A stretch of 64,000 nt of DNA, taken from Halorussus halobius. GTDB taxonomy: Archaea; Halobacteriota; Halobacteria; Halobacteriales; Haladaptataceae. A model generated the notes under the pieces. That model had not been told where the DNA came from. It did not search any database and worked only from the letters and a program-made list of their open reading frames with translations. The stretch spans positions 620,001 to 684,000 of the forward strand of contig NZ_ML219773.1 of the NCBI RefSeq assembly GCF_004765805.1, written 5' to 3'. Below, one piece after another: positions 26,615 through 35,398 of the stretch; the first letter of the stretch is position 1; the number at the start of each line of letters is the position of its first letter. Made by a program: the position numbers and the translations under genes.

Positions 26615-27295
26615 CTACCCCACCTCCTCGGTCACGAGTCCGCCGGCGATGCCCGCGACGGCGGCGGTTATCAGTCCGAGGTTGAACGGGAAGCCGGCGG
26701 CCGCGACCGCGACGCTCCCGCCGACCACGGCGGCGACGGCGGTCGAGCGGTCGGTGACCGCCGGAATCACCAGTGCCAGGAAGACGAGCGGCACGGCGAA
26801 GTCGAGGTGCCAGCCGTCGGGGACGCCCGACCCGAGCGCGATGCCCGCGACCGTGGCGACCTGCCACATCAGCCATATCGGGCCGGCGACCCCGAGGAAG
26901 TACCACTTCCGGGAGACGTCGTCGTCGTTCTCGAACTCGAATATCGAGGCGGCGTACGCCTGGTCGGTGAGCAGGTACGACAGCAGCGCCTTCCACCGGG
27001 CCGACAGCCGCTCGAAGTGGGGCGCAATCGAGGCGCTGTACATCATCATCCGGAGGTTGATGACGAGGACCGTCGCCACGACCACCGCGGCCGGCGCGTT
27101 CTGGCCGACGAGTTCGACCGCCGCGAGCTGGGAGGCCCCGGCGAAGATGACGACCGACATGGCGACAGTCTCGACTACCGGAACGTCCGACCCGACCGCC
27201 GCGACGCCGAAGACCATGCCGAACGGCGCGACCCCGAGCATCAGCGGCAGGGCGACCCGAGCCCCCGATAGGAAGTCCGACCGTGGTGACGACAC
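26615..27295 (-). CDS. azlC: AzlC-family branched-chain amino acid exporter
   Basis: 226-aa integral membrane protein: SGARVALPLMLGVAPFGMVFG, FAGASQLAAVELVG, the conserved INLRMMMYSASIAPHFERL, YLLTDQAYA and a helical C-terminus. The NLR-Y-A-H segment is the AzlC hallmark. GTG start at 27295. It forms an operon with azlD. Confidence 0.88.
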   Translation of the reverse strand: MSSPRSDFLSGARVALPLMLGVAPFGMVFGVAAVGSDVPVVETVAMSVVIFAGASQLAAVELVGQNAPAAVVVATVLVINLRMMMYSASIAPHFERLSARWKALLSYLLTDQAYAASIFEFENDDDVSRKWYFLGVAGPIWLMWQVATVAGIALGSGVPDGWHLDFAVPLVFLALVIPAVTDRSTAVAAVVGGSVAVAAAGFPFNLGLITAAVAGIAGGLVTEEVG

Positions 27296-27403
27296 GCCCG
27301 GAGGTAGGTCGGCCTCGGGCCATCAAGCTTGGCTTTTCGGCGAACCCGCCGCTCGACCGCCCCGCTTTTGAGTCTCCCGTCCCAACCCCAGTCAGAGACA
27401 GCC

Positions 27404-28204
27404 GTGCGACAGTTCTCCGCAGACTACCTCAAGAATACCCGCCGCGGGATGTGGGACGACCGGTCGGCGCTGGCCGACCTCGACCTCGGGGGCCGCGAGC
27501 GCGTCCTCGACGTCGGCTGTGGCACGGGCGAACTCTCGGGCGTCCTGGCCGCGGAGTCGTCCGCCGAGGTCGTGGGCTGTGACGCCGACCCGTCGCTGCT
27601 CGCGGTCGCCCGCGAGCAGGCCGACGTCGAGGCCGTGGCGGGCGACGCGCTCCGATTGCCCTTCCGGGAGAACTCGTTCGACCTCGTAGTGTGTCAGGCG
27701 CTGCTCATCAACCTCCCCGAGCCCGCTCTCGCGGTCCGGGAGTTCCGGCGGGTCTCCTCGGACCTCGTGGCCGCCGTCGAGCCCGACAACGCGGCGGTGT
27801 CGGTCGAGTCGACCGTCGACGCCGAGTCGGCGCTGGCGGCCCGCGCTCGCCGGGCCTACCTCGACGGGGTCGAAACCGACGTGACGCTGGGCGGGGCGGG
27901 CACCCGCGAGGCGTTCGAAGATGCGGGACTGGCGGACATCTCCACCCGGCGACACGTCCACGCGCGGACGGTCGAACCACCGTACGCCGAGCGCGACCTG
28001 CGCGCGGCCCGCCGGAAGGCCAGCGGCGAGGGGTTGGCCGACGACCGGGCCACCCTGCTGGCGGGCGACCTCTCGGCCGAGGGTTACGACGACCTCCGGA
28101 CCGACTGGCGCGAGATGGGTCGGGAAGTCGTCGAGCAGATGCGCGCCGAGTCGTATCGGCGCGCCGAGGTGGTCCCGTTCTACGTGACGGTCGGGTCGGT
28201 GTGA
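27404..28204 (+). CDS. Class I SAM-dependent methyltransferase
   Basis: 266-aa enzyme. Motif I VLDVGCGTGELS (about 34-45), motif II EVVGCDADPSLL, then AVAGDALRLPFRENSFDLVVCQ (post-I to motif IV) show a UbiE/methyltransferase-11 core. The C-terminal about 110 residues (EVVPFYVTVG) are a variable cap. Substrate unknown. The GTG at 27404 opens just before the domain; the frame is open further upstream without protein character. Confidence 0.85.
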   Translation: MRQFSADYLKNTRRGMWDDRSALADLDLGGRERVLDVGCGTGELSGVLAAESSAEVVGCDADPSLLAVAREQADVEAVAGDALRLPFRENSFDLVVCQALLINLPEPALAVREFRRVSSDLVAAVEPDNAAVSVESTVDAESALAARARRAYLDGVETDVTLGGAGTREAFEDAGLADISTRRHVHARTVEPPYAERDLRAARRKASGEGLADDRATLLAGDLSAEGYDDLRTDWREMGREVVEQMRAESYRRAEVVPFYVTVGSV

Positions 28205-28321
28205 CCGTCGACTGCACCCGTTTCCTCGCGGCCGTGTTCCGAGGCCCAGTTCGAACTCTGGCACGCGATTCTGGACGCGACGGCTCGCGCCGACTCCTAT
28301 TTTTCCACGTCGGCGCGTGCT

Positions 28322-28408
28322 GGCGCGACCCGCAAGTGGTCGCGCCATCTCGCGCGAGGGAGGCGAGCGCGTTCAGGCGCTCGCCGAGGCTGGGGAGGGG
28401 TGAGGCTC
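28322..28408. repeat. Dispersed hairpin repeat (copy B, inverted)
   Basis: Two perfect hairpins: GGCGCGACC/GGTCGCGCC (28322-28346, 7-nt loop) and GGCGAGCGC/GCGCTCGCC (28362-28385, 6-nt loop). The flanks match, on the minus strand, the element at 24980-25040: both keep GCCTC-C-CCTCCCCAGCCTC and CTCCCTCGCGCG, while the hairpin stem differs in sequence but keeps pairing. Confidence 0.7.
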
Positions 28409-28500
28409 CCGCTGGGCGGTCGTGGTGCGGGGCGGGTGCGGGGCGGGTGCGGGGCGGTGCGGGGCGGGTGCGGATGCCCTCGGCGGACTGAAAGGGCGAG
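28409..28500. repeat. G-rich simple repeat
   Basis: Units of GGGGCGGGTGCGG repeat about four times between 28429 and 28480, next to copy B of the hairpin repeat. No coding sense is visible. G-quadruplex formation is possible on the plus strand. Confidence 0.6.
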
Positions 28501-28526
28501 GCGCGCTCGCGTTCATCGTGGTCGTC

Positions 28527-28574
28527 TCAGCGACCTCTCTCCGTCGCAACTACGTCCGTCGGAGATGTCGCTGA
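28527..28574. repeat. Inverted repeat TCAGCGAC...GTCGCTGA
   Basis: TCAGCGACCTCTCTCCG (28527-28543) pairs with CGGAGATGTCGCTGA (28560-28574) with small mismatches. It could be a terminator-like or boundary hairpin directly before the tandem repeat. Confidence 0.5.
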
Positions 28575-28582
28575 GCGACCGC

Positions 28583-28774
28583 GAGCGGGCCGAGGGCTTT
28601 CGGGAAGTTGATTGCTGTTCTGTCGTCGGAGAGCGGGCCGAGGGCTTTCGGGAAGTTGATTGCTGTCCTGTCGTCGGAGAGCGGGCCGAGGGCTCTCGGG
28701 AAGTTGATTGCTGTCCTGTCGTCGCAGTGCGCGCCGAGGGCTCTCGGGCGTTCGATTTCGGAACTATTCACCTC
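28583..28774. repeat. Four tandem copies of a 48-bp unit
   Basis: Units start at 28583, 28631, 28679 and 28727, exactly 48 bp apart. The first three differ by one or two bases; the fourth is decayed. The unit begins GAGCGGGCCGAGGGCT and contains GGGAAGTTGATTGCTG. Because 48 is a multiple of three, a 16-residue repeat (unit ERAEGFREVDCC) is open in one frame, but that frame has no supported start and I do not call a gene. The array ends about 60 bp before the UspA start. Confidence 0.8.
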
Positions 28775-28834
28775 TCTGAACACGCTCCCTTCGCAGACCG
28801 AACTTCTTTGTCGGCTCGCGACCACTTTCGAACT

Positions 28835-29698
28835 ATGTTCGAGGAGATTCTCCTGCCGGTCGACGGGAGCGAGGGGACCGACGAGGCGGTCGCGCACGCG
28901 CTCGACGTCGCCGAGCGGTTCGACGCCACCGCCTCCGTCGTCCACGTCGCCGACACCAACCGCGACAGCGTGACCGTCGTCGGGACCGAGGTCGTCGACG
29001 CGCTCGAACGCGAGGGCGAGGAGATCGTCGAGTCGACGGCCGAGACCGCCCGGCGTCGCGGCGTCGACGTCAGGACCGAGGTGGTGCAGGGCGACCCCGC
29101 GTCCGCCATCGCCGAGTACGCGGCCGAGCGCGGGATGGACCTCGTGGCGATGCCGACCCACGGCCGGAGCACCATCGGCGAGTACGTCCTGGGGAGCGTC
29201 ACCGAGCGCGTGGTGCGACTCGCCGAGGTGCCGGTGCTCACCGTCCGAACGCGGGGCGAGGCCCGGACGGCGTTCCCCTACGAGAGCGTGCTGGTGGCGA
29301 CCGACGGCAGCGAGGCCGCCCGCGCCGCGACCGACCGGGGCGTCGAACTCGCGGCCGCGCTCGACGCGGCCGTCCAGGCAGTGTCGGTGGTCGACGACGC
29401 CTCGCTCGGCCCCGACGTGCGCTCGGAAGCTGCGAGTCGGAAGCTCGACGGCGACGCGACCGAGGCCGCGAGCGCGGCGGCCGACCGCGCTCGCGAGGCG
29501 GGCGTCGAGGACGTCGCCGAGACCGTCCGGCACGGCGACGTTCACGGGGAGATTCTGGCGGCCGTCGAGGAGACCGACGCCGACGCGGTCGTGCTGGGCA
29601 CCTCGGGCCGCGGCGGCGTCGACCGGGTCCTGCTCGGGAGCGTCGCCGAGCGCGTCGTCCGCACCTCGCCGGTGCCGGTTCTGACCGTCCCGCGATAG
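28835..29698 (+). CDS. Universal stress protein with two UspA domains
   Basis: 287-aa cytoplasmic protein with tandem USP domains. Domain 1 starts MFEEILLPVDGSEGTDEAV and ends with the ATP-binding loop MPTHGRSTIGEYVLGSVTER; domain 2 starts YESVLVATDGSEAARAATD and ends LGTSGRGGVDRVLLGSVAER. Both keep the G-x2-G-x(9)-G-S pattern, so ATP binding is likely. The exact stress response is unknown. Confidence 0.9.
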   Translation: MFEEILLPVDGSEGTDEAVAHALDVAERFDATASVVHVADTNRDSVTVVGTEVVDALEREGEEIVESTAETARRRGVDVRTEVVQGDPASAIAEYAAERGMDLVAMPTHGRSTIGEYVLGSVTERVVRLAEVPVLTVRTRGEARTAFPYESVLVATDGSEAARAATDRGVELAAALDAAVQAVSVVDDASLGPDVRSEAASRKLDGDATEAASAAADRAREAGVEDVAETVRHGDVHGEILAAVEETDADAVVLGTSGRGGVDRVLLGSVAERVVRTSPVPVLTVPR

Positions 29699-29849
29699 CG
29701 TCCAGTCCCGCGAGATTTTAAGTACGGGGACGGGACCAAACGGGGCCGTGACCTGACCGTCGCCGCGCGGCGGTCGAGACGGGAGCGCCGTGCGCCCCGC
29801 GCGGACGAGCGAAGCCTGCACGGCCTGCTCGTAACCTCGGTAGCTACGG

Positions 29850-30497
29850 CTACACCACGTCGCCGCGCACGGTCGCGCCGTCTTGGCGCTTCCGGTAGGA
29901 CTCGACGGCCGCCGCCGCCTCCTGGGTGTTCTCCGGGTCCATTCCCAGCATCTCCAGTGCGTCGGGCAGCGTGGGGAAGGCGAGTTCGCTCTCGCGCAGT
30001 TTCCGGAGCGCCTCGTCGCTGCGCTGGCCCTCCGCCCAGAGGCAGACCCCACGAGGGTCGAGTATCTGTTCGTAGTCGTCCCGGGCGATGGCTCCGTCCA
30101 ACCGCTGGGTCACGTTGTCCTCGAAACTGGAGTTGCAGACCTCGAGGTGGACCGGGTCGTCCTCCGGCAACAGGTGCGCGGCCAGACACTTCTCGGGCGC
30201 GGCGTAGCCCGCGTCGTTCGCCCGGAGATACTCGGGGTGTTCGTCGGCCCACTCCGCCCGGACGGTCTTGCCCACGCCCTCGATGCCGTGGGTCCGCTCG
30301 AACCGCTCGGCAGCGCCGCCGTCGTCGCCCCGGAGGAGGACGTCCTTGGTGAGGTAGACGTCCAGTCGCTCGACGGGGTCGAGTCCGAGTGCCGCGTCGC
30401 CGTAGACCCACAGCTCCCGCACCGGGACCGGCATGGTCTCGTCTTCGACGGCGGCGAGGATTTGCTCGGCCCGCTCGATGGCGTCGTCTCGGTTCAT
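29850..30497 (-). CDS. Conserved-looking haloarchaeal hypothetical protein
   Basis: 215-aa acidic soluble protein. MNRDDAIERAEQILAAVEDETMPVPVRELWVYG is followed by LDVYLTKDVLLRG and a C-terminal helical part with LPDALEMLGMDPENTQEAAAAVESYRK. The frame is open upstream to 30668, but that part is Arg/Ser-rich and unlike protein, so the ATG at 30497 is chosen. No known family is recognised. Confidence 0.7.
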   Translation of the reverse strand: MNRDDAIERAEQILAAVEDETMPVPVRELWVYGDAALGLDPVERLDVYLTKDVLLRGDDGGAAERFERTHGIEGVGKTVRAEWADEHPEYLRANDAGYAAPEKCLAAHLLPEDDPVHLEVCNSSFEDNVTQRLDGAIARDDYEQILDPRGVCLWAEGQRSDEALRKLRESELAFPTLPDALEMLGMDPENTQEAAAAVESYRKRQDGATVRGDVV

Positions 30498-30723
30498 CAC
30501 CTGCGGGTTCGCGTTCCGCCGGGTTAACGATGGCGCGTCGGTGTGGAACTCCCGCGGTCGAGCTATCGACGAGTTCGGCGAGGCGGAGCCTCTCGTCGAA
30601 CTTCTGGGGCGTTTCGGCGGGCGCTCGCCAGTCCGTGCTGCACTCCGAACGCGAGAGATGAATCTCATGTCGATATATAGAATCCGGTTCTACGGGACCC
30701 TTCGACGTCTCCCGGATTAGCCG

Positions 30724-30918
30724 TCATCTGGACGAGTCGTCCTCGCTCAGCAGGTCGCGGATGTCGTCCTCGTCGAGCAGGTCGACGAGACTCCCGCCCT
30801 GCTCCCACTCGCGGCGCTCGGCGTCGGTCAGCCAGTTCGAGGGGTCCCGTCCGTCGGCGTCCATCAGGTCCGAGAGCTTGTCGTCGAGGTCTTCGGGGTC
30901 GTATCCACCCACCGGCAT
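30724..30918 (-). CDS. Small acidic hypothetical protein
   Basis: 64-aa very acidic protein (MPVGGYDPEDLDDKLSDLMD, SNWLTDAERREWEQGGSLVD). Many Asp/Glu and no hydrophobic helix; the composition is typical of small haloarchaeal cytoplasmic proteins. Unknown function. Confidence 0.6.
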   Translation of the reverse strand: MPVGGYDPEDLDDKLSDLMDADGRDPSNWLTDAERREWEQGGSLVDLLDEDDIRDLLSEDDSSR

Positions 30919-31033
30919 AGCGGTAGTACGTCGGATGTTACCTTAGACCATTCGGCGGACGGGCGGTGTTTGGTTAACAATAGGAGCTATTCGAATCACA
31001 GGGATTATTAACTAGCTCGATAGTCTTATTAAC

Positions 31034-32182
31034 ATGGTGGAGTACACCCGACGACGGATGGTAGAGACGACCGCGAGCGCGCTCGCGGTCGGGTCGTTCG
31101 CTGGCTGCCTGAGCGACGCATCGTTCGCGTCCGACCGCGACGCCGACGAACCGACCGCGCAGGCGTCGTTCTTCGTGTTCGGCGACTTCGCGTCGCAGGT
31201 GGCCGGCGACGTCGCGACGGCCGAGACCCTCGTTCCGGTGGGCCAGCACGGCCACGGCTGGGAGCCCGGACCGCAGATTCAGGGCGACGTGCTCGACGCC
31301 GACCTGTTCGTTCGCGGCGTCGACGGGTTCCAGCCGTGGGCCGACGACATGGCCGGGAACGTCCGCGAGGACGGCGGGGACACCGCGCTCGTGGATGTCG
31401 GGTCGAACGTCGACCTGCTCGTGGCCGGGAGCCGCGGGGACGGGAACCACGACGGCGGGGGCCACGAGAGCCACGACGAAGGAGGAGGTCACGACGAAGC
31501 AGGGCACGACGGGACGACGGACCACGGCGGCCACGACGAGACGCATCACGGTGACGGTGGTGACCACGAGGGGACCGCTCACGAGGGACACGACGAGGAG
31601 AGTAGCCACGACGGAGAAGACGGCCACGACCACGCCGGCGGGACCGACCCGCACTTCTGGCTCGACCCGCTCCGGGCGAAGCGTGCGGTCGAGACGGTAC
31701 GCGAGGGGTTCGCGAGCGTCGACGGGGCGAACGCGGACGCCTACGCGGAGAACGCCGACGCGTACGCCTCGCGGCTCGACGACCTCCACGCGTCGTTCGA
31801 GTCCGCGCTCGACGGCGCTTCGAAGGACGTGATACTCGTGGCCGGCCACGACGCCTTCGGCTACTTCGCCGACCGATACGGCTTCGAGGTCGCGACGCTG
31901 ACCGGCGTCTCGCCCGACGGCGCGCCGACGCCGAAGGACGTCGAGACCGCCCAGCAGGTGATCGCGGACCACGACCTCGACCACGTCCTCGCGGACCCGC
32001 TGGCGTCCCAGCGGGCGGCCGACCAGCTCGTCGCGGAGACTGACGCCGGGTCGGTGCTCCCGCTGACGTCGATTCCCGGTCGGACCGACGAGTGGGCCGA
32101 CCGGGGCTGGGGCTACGTCGACGTCATGACCGAAATCAATCTTCCGACCCTGGAGCGGGCGCTCGGGGCGCCAGAGCAGTGA
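31034..32182 (+). CDS. Metal-binding lipoprotein of a Zn/Mn-type ABC importer
   Basis: 382-aa cluster A-I (ZnuA/TroA-like) solute-binding protein. The N-terminus YTRRRMVETTASALAVGSF ends in a lipobox-like AGC, giving a Tat lipoprotein. Metal-ligand histidines are seen in VPVGQHGHGWEPGP, DPHFWLDP and VAGHDAFGYFADRYGF. A long insert (about 138-210) is made of His/Asp/Gly repeats, typical of zinc-binding members. A TATA-like element lies 26 bp before the ATG, so the start is leaderless. First gene of a three-gene operon. Zinc is the likeliest metal, manganese remains possible. Confidence 0.88.
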   Translation: MVEYTRRRMVETTASALAVGSFAGCLSDASFASDRDADEPTAQASFFVFGDFASQVAGDVATAETLVPVGQHGHGWEPGPQIQGDVLDADLFVRGVDGFQPWADDMAGNVREDGGDTALVDVGSNVDLLVAGSRGDGNHDGGGHESHDEGGGHDEAGHDGTTDHGGHDETHHGDGGDHEGTAHEGHDEESSHDGEDGHDHAGGTDPHFWLDPLRAKRAVETVREGFASVDGANADAYAENADAYASRLDDLHASFESALDGASKDVILVAGHDAFGYFADRYGFEVATLTGVSPDGAPTPKDVETAQQVIADHDLDHVLADPLASQRAADQLVAETDAGSVLPLTSIPGRTDEWADRGWGYVDVMTEINLPTLERALGAPEQ

Positions 32183-32958
32183 CCGCGAGGTCCGGCGACG
32201 GGTCGGAGGCGTCACCGCCGGCACTCCGCGCCGAGGACGTCACCTTTGGCTTCGGTCCCGAACCGGTGGTCGAGGACGTCTCGCTGACGGTCGCCCCCGG
32301 CGCGTTCCTCGGCGTGGTCGGGCCGAACGGGTCGGGCAAGAGCACGCTGCTCGAACTCCTGCTGGGCCTGCGCAGCCCCGACGACGGGTCGGTCCGGCTG
32401 TTCGGCGAGCCCGCCGAGTCGTTCGACGACGGCGAGCGCGTCGCCTACGTCGCCCAGGACGTCGCGGGCGCGGTGCGGGAGATGCCCGTCACGGTCCGGG
32501 AGGCGGTCCGGATGGGCCGGTACCCCCGTCGCCTCGTCGGGCGGTTCTCCGAGGCCGACCGTCGGGCCGTCGCGGACGCGCTCGACCGGGTCGGCATCGC
32601 GGACCTCGCCGACCGGCGCGTCTGCCGACTCTCGGGCGGCCAGCGCCAGCGGGTGTTCATCGCGCGTGCGCTCGCGGCCGAGGCCGACCTGCTCGCGCTC
32701 GACGAACCGGCGGTCGGGGTCGACGCCCGGTCGCGCGAGGCGTTCTACGCGATGCTGGCCGACCTGAACGCGGCGGGACTGACGGTCGTCCTCGTGGAAC
32801 ACGACGTCGGCGTCGTGACGACCCACGCCAGCGAAATCGCGTGTCTGAACCGCCGACTGTACTTCCACGGCGACCCCGCCGAGTTCGCCGAGACCGACGC
32901 GCTCGCGTCGGCCTACGGGGCGGACCAGCGCGTCCTCCGCCACGACCACGAGCCATGA
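32179..32958 (+). CDS. Metal ABC importer ATPase (ZnuC-like)
   Basis: 259-aa ATPase. Walker A GPNGSGKST (about 52-60), Q-loop VAYVAQD, signature LSGGQRQRVFIARALA and Walker B LLALDEPAVGVD are complete; EHDVGVV is the H-loop. The GTG start overlaps the stop of the binding-protein gene (GTGA), and the end overlaps the permease start (ATGA), so the three are translationally coupled. Confidence 0.9.
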   Translation: MTARSGDGSEASPPALRAEDVTFGFGPEPVVEDVSLTVAPGAFLGVVGPNGSGKSTLLELLLGLRSPDDGSVRLFGEPAESFDDGERVAYVAQDVAGAVREMPVTVREAVRMGRYPRRLVGRFSEADRRAVADALDRVGIADLADRRVCRLSGGQRQRVFIARALAAEADLLALDEPAVGVDARSREAFYAMLADLNAAGLTVVLVEHDVGVVTTHASEIACLNRRLYFHGDPAEFAETDALASAYGADQRVLRHDHEP

Positions 32959-33908
32959 CGCGGGGGATTCTCGCGGGCGACGTCTGCGTCGCTCCGCTGG
33001 CGCTCGCCGACTGGCCGTTCGCGCTGCTCGAATGGATGTTGGCGGTCTTCGGCGCGGGGATGGACTGGCTCGCGGGCGCGCTCGGCGTCCGGATGCTCGG
33101 CTATCCGTACATGCAGCGGGCGTACCTCGCGGTCGTCTGCATCGGAATCGTCGGGCCCCTGGTCGGCACGTTCCTCGTCCACCGCGAGATGGCGATGATC
33201 GGCGACACGCTCGCTCACACCGCGTTCGCGGGGGTCGCGGTCGGACTGTTCGCCAACGGCGTCCTCTCGGTGTCGGTCCCGCCGCTGGCGACGGCGATGG
33301 TCGTCGCGATGGGGACGGCGCTGCTCGTGGAGCTGCTCGTCGAGTCCGCGGACGCCCACAGCGACACGTCGCTGGCCATCGTCCTGACCGGTGGCTTCGC
33401 GGTCGGGAGCGTGCTCGTCACGGCCACCGACGGCGGCATCGCGGTCGGCATCGACGCCTACCTGTTCGGGAGCCTCGCCACGGTCTCGACGGCCAACGTC
33501 GGGCTCCTGCTGGCGATGACCGGCCTCGTGTCGGGGCTGGTCGGCGCGGCGTACCGACCGCTCCTCTTCGCCACGTTCGACGAGACCGCCGCCCGCGCCG
33601 CCCGCATCGACGTGTCTTCGTACAACCGGCTGCTGGTCGTCCTGACCGCCGCGGTGGTCGTGAGCGCGATGCAGATTCTCGGCGTCATCCTCGTCGCCGC
33701 GATGCTCGTGGTCCCGGTCGCGGCCGCCGCGCGGGTCGCTCGGACGTTCAAGCAGTCGCTGCTGCTCGCGGTCCTCGCGGCGGAGTTGGCGGGCGTCGTC
33801 GGCGTCACCGCTTCGTACCAGTACGGGCTGGCAGCTGGTGGGTCTATCGTGCTGGCCGCTATCGCGGTGTACGCCGGTACGCTGACAGTCGGTCGGTTTC
33901 GCGGCTGA
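32955..33908 (+). CDS. Metal ABC importer permease (ZnuB-like, ABC-3 family)
   Basis: 317-aa membrane protein with about eight helices. MQRAYLAVVCIGIVGPLVGTF, HREMAMIGDTLAHTAFAGVA (the conserved ABC-3 signature) and LVTATDGGIAVGIDAYLFGSLATV are typical of ZnuB/TroC permeases. It completes the importer with the two genes before it. Confidence 0.9.
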   Translation: MTRGILAGDVCVAPLALADWPFALLEWMLAVFGAGMDWLAGALGVRMLGYPYMQRAYLAVVCIGIVGPLVGTFLVHREMAMIGDTLAHTAFAGVAVGLFANGVLSVSVPPLATAMVVAMGTALLVELLVESADAHSDTSLAIVLTGGFAVGSVLVTATDGGIAVGIDAYLFGSLATVSTANVGLLLAMTGLVSGLVGAAYRPLLFATFDETAARAARIDVSSYNRLLVVLTAAVVVSAMQILGVILVAAMLVVPVAAAARVARTFKQSLLLAVLAAELAGVVGVTASYQYGLAAGGSIVLAAIAVYAGTLTVGRFRG

Positions 33909-34121
33909 GCCGGCTGTCGGCGAACCGCGAATCCGGGGCCGCGGCGAAATCGGACTCACGCGCCGAATCCGAGAATTATTCGATATATTATCTTTCTGGC
34001 GCAACGTGCTCTCCGAGACGGGGGCGAGCGTCCCGCCGGGAATTGAATTTGCTATAGCGATATACGGTTCACACGTCGCGAGGCGAAACCGACAAACGAC
34101 CGGAACTGCAACGCCGTCGTG

Positions 34122-35117
34122 ATGGATTGTGACAAATGCGGCCGCGAGTCGGTCATGCACGCGGCGTACTCGGGGCTGCACCTCTGCGAGGAGCACTTCC
34201 TCGCGTCGGTCGACAAGCGGGTCCGGCGGCGCGTCCGCGAGGACGGTCTCGTCCCCGACGACGCCACGCCCGAGGACCCGCAGACGTGGGTCGTCGGCCT
34301 CTCCGGGGGCAAAGACAGCGTCGTCCTCACCGACGTCCTCCACCGGACGTTCGAGAAGGACCCCCGGATCGAACTGGTCGCGCTCACCATCCACGAGGGC
34401 ATCGAGGGCTATCGGGACGAGAGCGTCGACGCCTGCGTGGAACTGACCGACGAACTGGGTCTCCGCCACGAACTGGTCACCTACGAGGAGGAGTTCGACG
34501 TCCGGATGGACGACGTGGTCGAGAGCGACCCCGAGAACATGGCCGCGTGCGCGTACTGCGGGGTGTTCCGGCGCGACCTGCTGAGCCGGTACGCCGAGGA
34601 GCTGGGAGCCGACAAGCTCCTGACCGGCCACAACCTCGACGACGAGGCCGAGACCGCGCTGATGAACTTCCTGGAGGGCGACGTGGCCCAGATCGCCAAG
34701 CACTTCGACGCGAGTTTAGGCGCGTTCGACGAGCGCGCGTCCGACGACGACCCGACTCGGGAGACGGGCGACCACTTCGTGCCGCGCGCCAAGCCCCTCC
34801 GGGACGTCCCCGAGAAGGAGGTCGCGCTGTACGCCCACCTGGCCGACCTCCCGGCCCAAATCACGGAGTGTCCCCACGCCAGCGAGGCCTACCGGGGCGA
34901 GATTCAGGAGTTGCTCTACCAGCTAGAGGAGAACCATCCCGGGACCCGCCACTCCATCATGGCCGGCTACGAGGAACTCGCCGCGCTGGCGGCCGAGGAG
35001 TTCGGCGCGCGCGAGGAGGGCAGCACGGACCTCGGGGAGTGCGAGCGGTGCGGCTCGTCGACGACCCGTGACGTCTGCCGGAAGTGCTCGCTGCTCGATT
35101 CGATTCACGCGGCCTGA
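34122..35117 (+). CDS. ncsA: tRNA 2-thiolation protein NcsA (TtuA/Ncs6 family)
   Basis: 331-aa adenylyltransferase for 2-thiolation of wobble uridine. An N-terminal zinc finger (C3-x2-C6 ... C22), the PP-loop SGGKDS (61-66), the CAYCG pair near residue 140, TGHNLDDEAETALMN and the C-terminal zinc finger CERCG...CRKC are all present. In haloarchaea, UbaA-activated SAMP2 is the sulfur carrier; ubaA is also in this window. ATG at 34122 preferred to GTG at 34119. Confidence 0.93.
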   Translation: MDCDKCGRESVMHAAYSGLHLCEEHFLASVDKRVRRRVREDGLVPDDATPEDPQTWVVGLSGGKDSVVLTDVLHRTFEKDPRIELVALTIHEGIEGYRDESVDACVELTDELGLRHELVTYEEEFDVRMDDVVESDPENMAACAYCGVFRRDLLSRYAEELGADKLLTGHNLDDEAETALMNFLEGDVAQIAKHFDASLGAFDERASDDDPTRETGDHFVPRAKPLRDVPEKEVALYAHLADLPAQITECPHASEAYRGEIQELLYQLEENHPGTRHSIMAGYEELAALAAEEFGAREEGSTDLGECERCGSSTTRDVCRKCSLLDSIHAA

Positions 35118-35398
35118 CCTCTCGACTGGGGCGGTCGCGCTCGGACGAGTGTTCACCATCCGTGCGCTGACTCGTCCGTCCACCTCGGCGCGCGCTGAGG
35201 CGTCTTCCGTTCGGTGCGCGCTGGGGGGAGTTTGTGCACACTGCAGGCGGTCTGCGAGGCGGTCGCGGCGGCGTGCAGTCTCCCGGAGGCTCGAGCAGTC
35301 CTAGCGTCGCCACTGGGTCTGGTTCTCCGTCTACGAGTCGAACCTAGCTGCTCCCCTCCGAGAAATTCCGCGGACGTCGGACTCGAAATCCGAGCCCG

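Noticed and set aside
28583-28774. Possible CRISPR array
   Set aside because: Units are contiguous with no unique spacers and no cas genes nearby.
28400-28834. In-frame extension of the UspA gene through the 48-bp repeats
   Set aside because: The upstream part is G-rich repeat and 16-residue tandem units without a start signal; the USP domain begins exactly at the ATG at 28835.
32913-34703. 596-codon minus-strand frame opposite the metal permease and NcsA
   Set aside because: Shadow frame: Arg/Asp-rich, crosses two real genes and a spacer.
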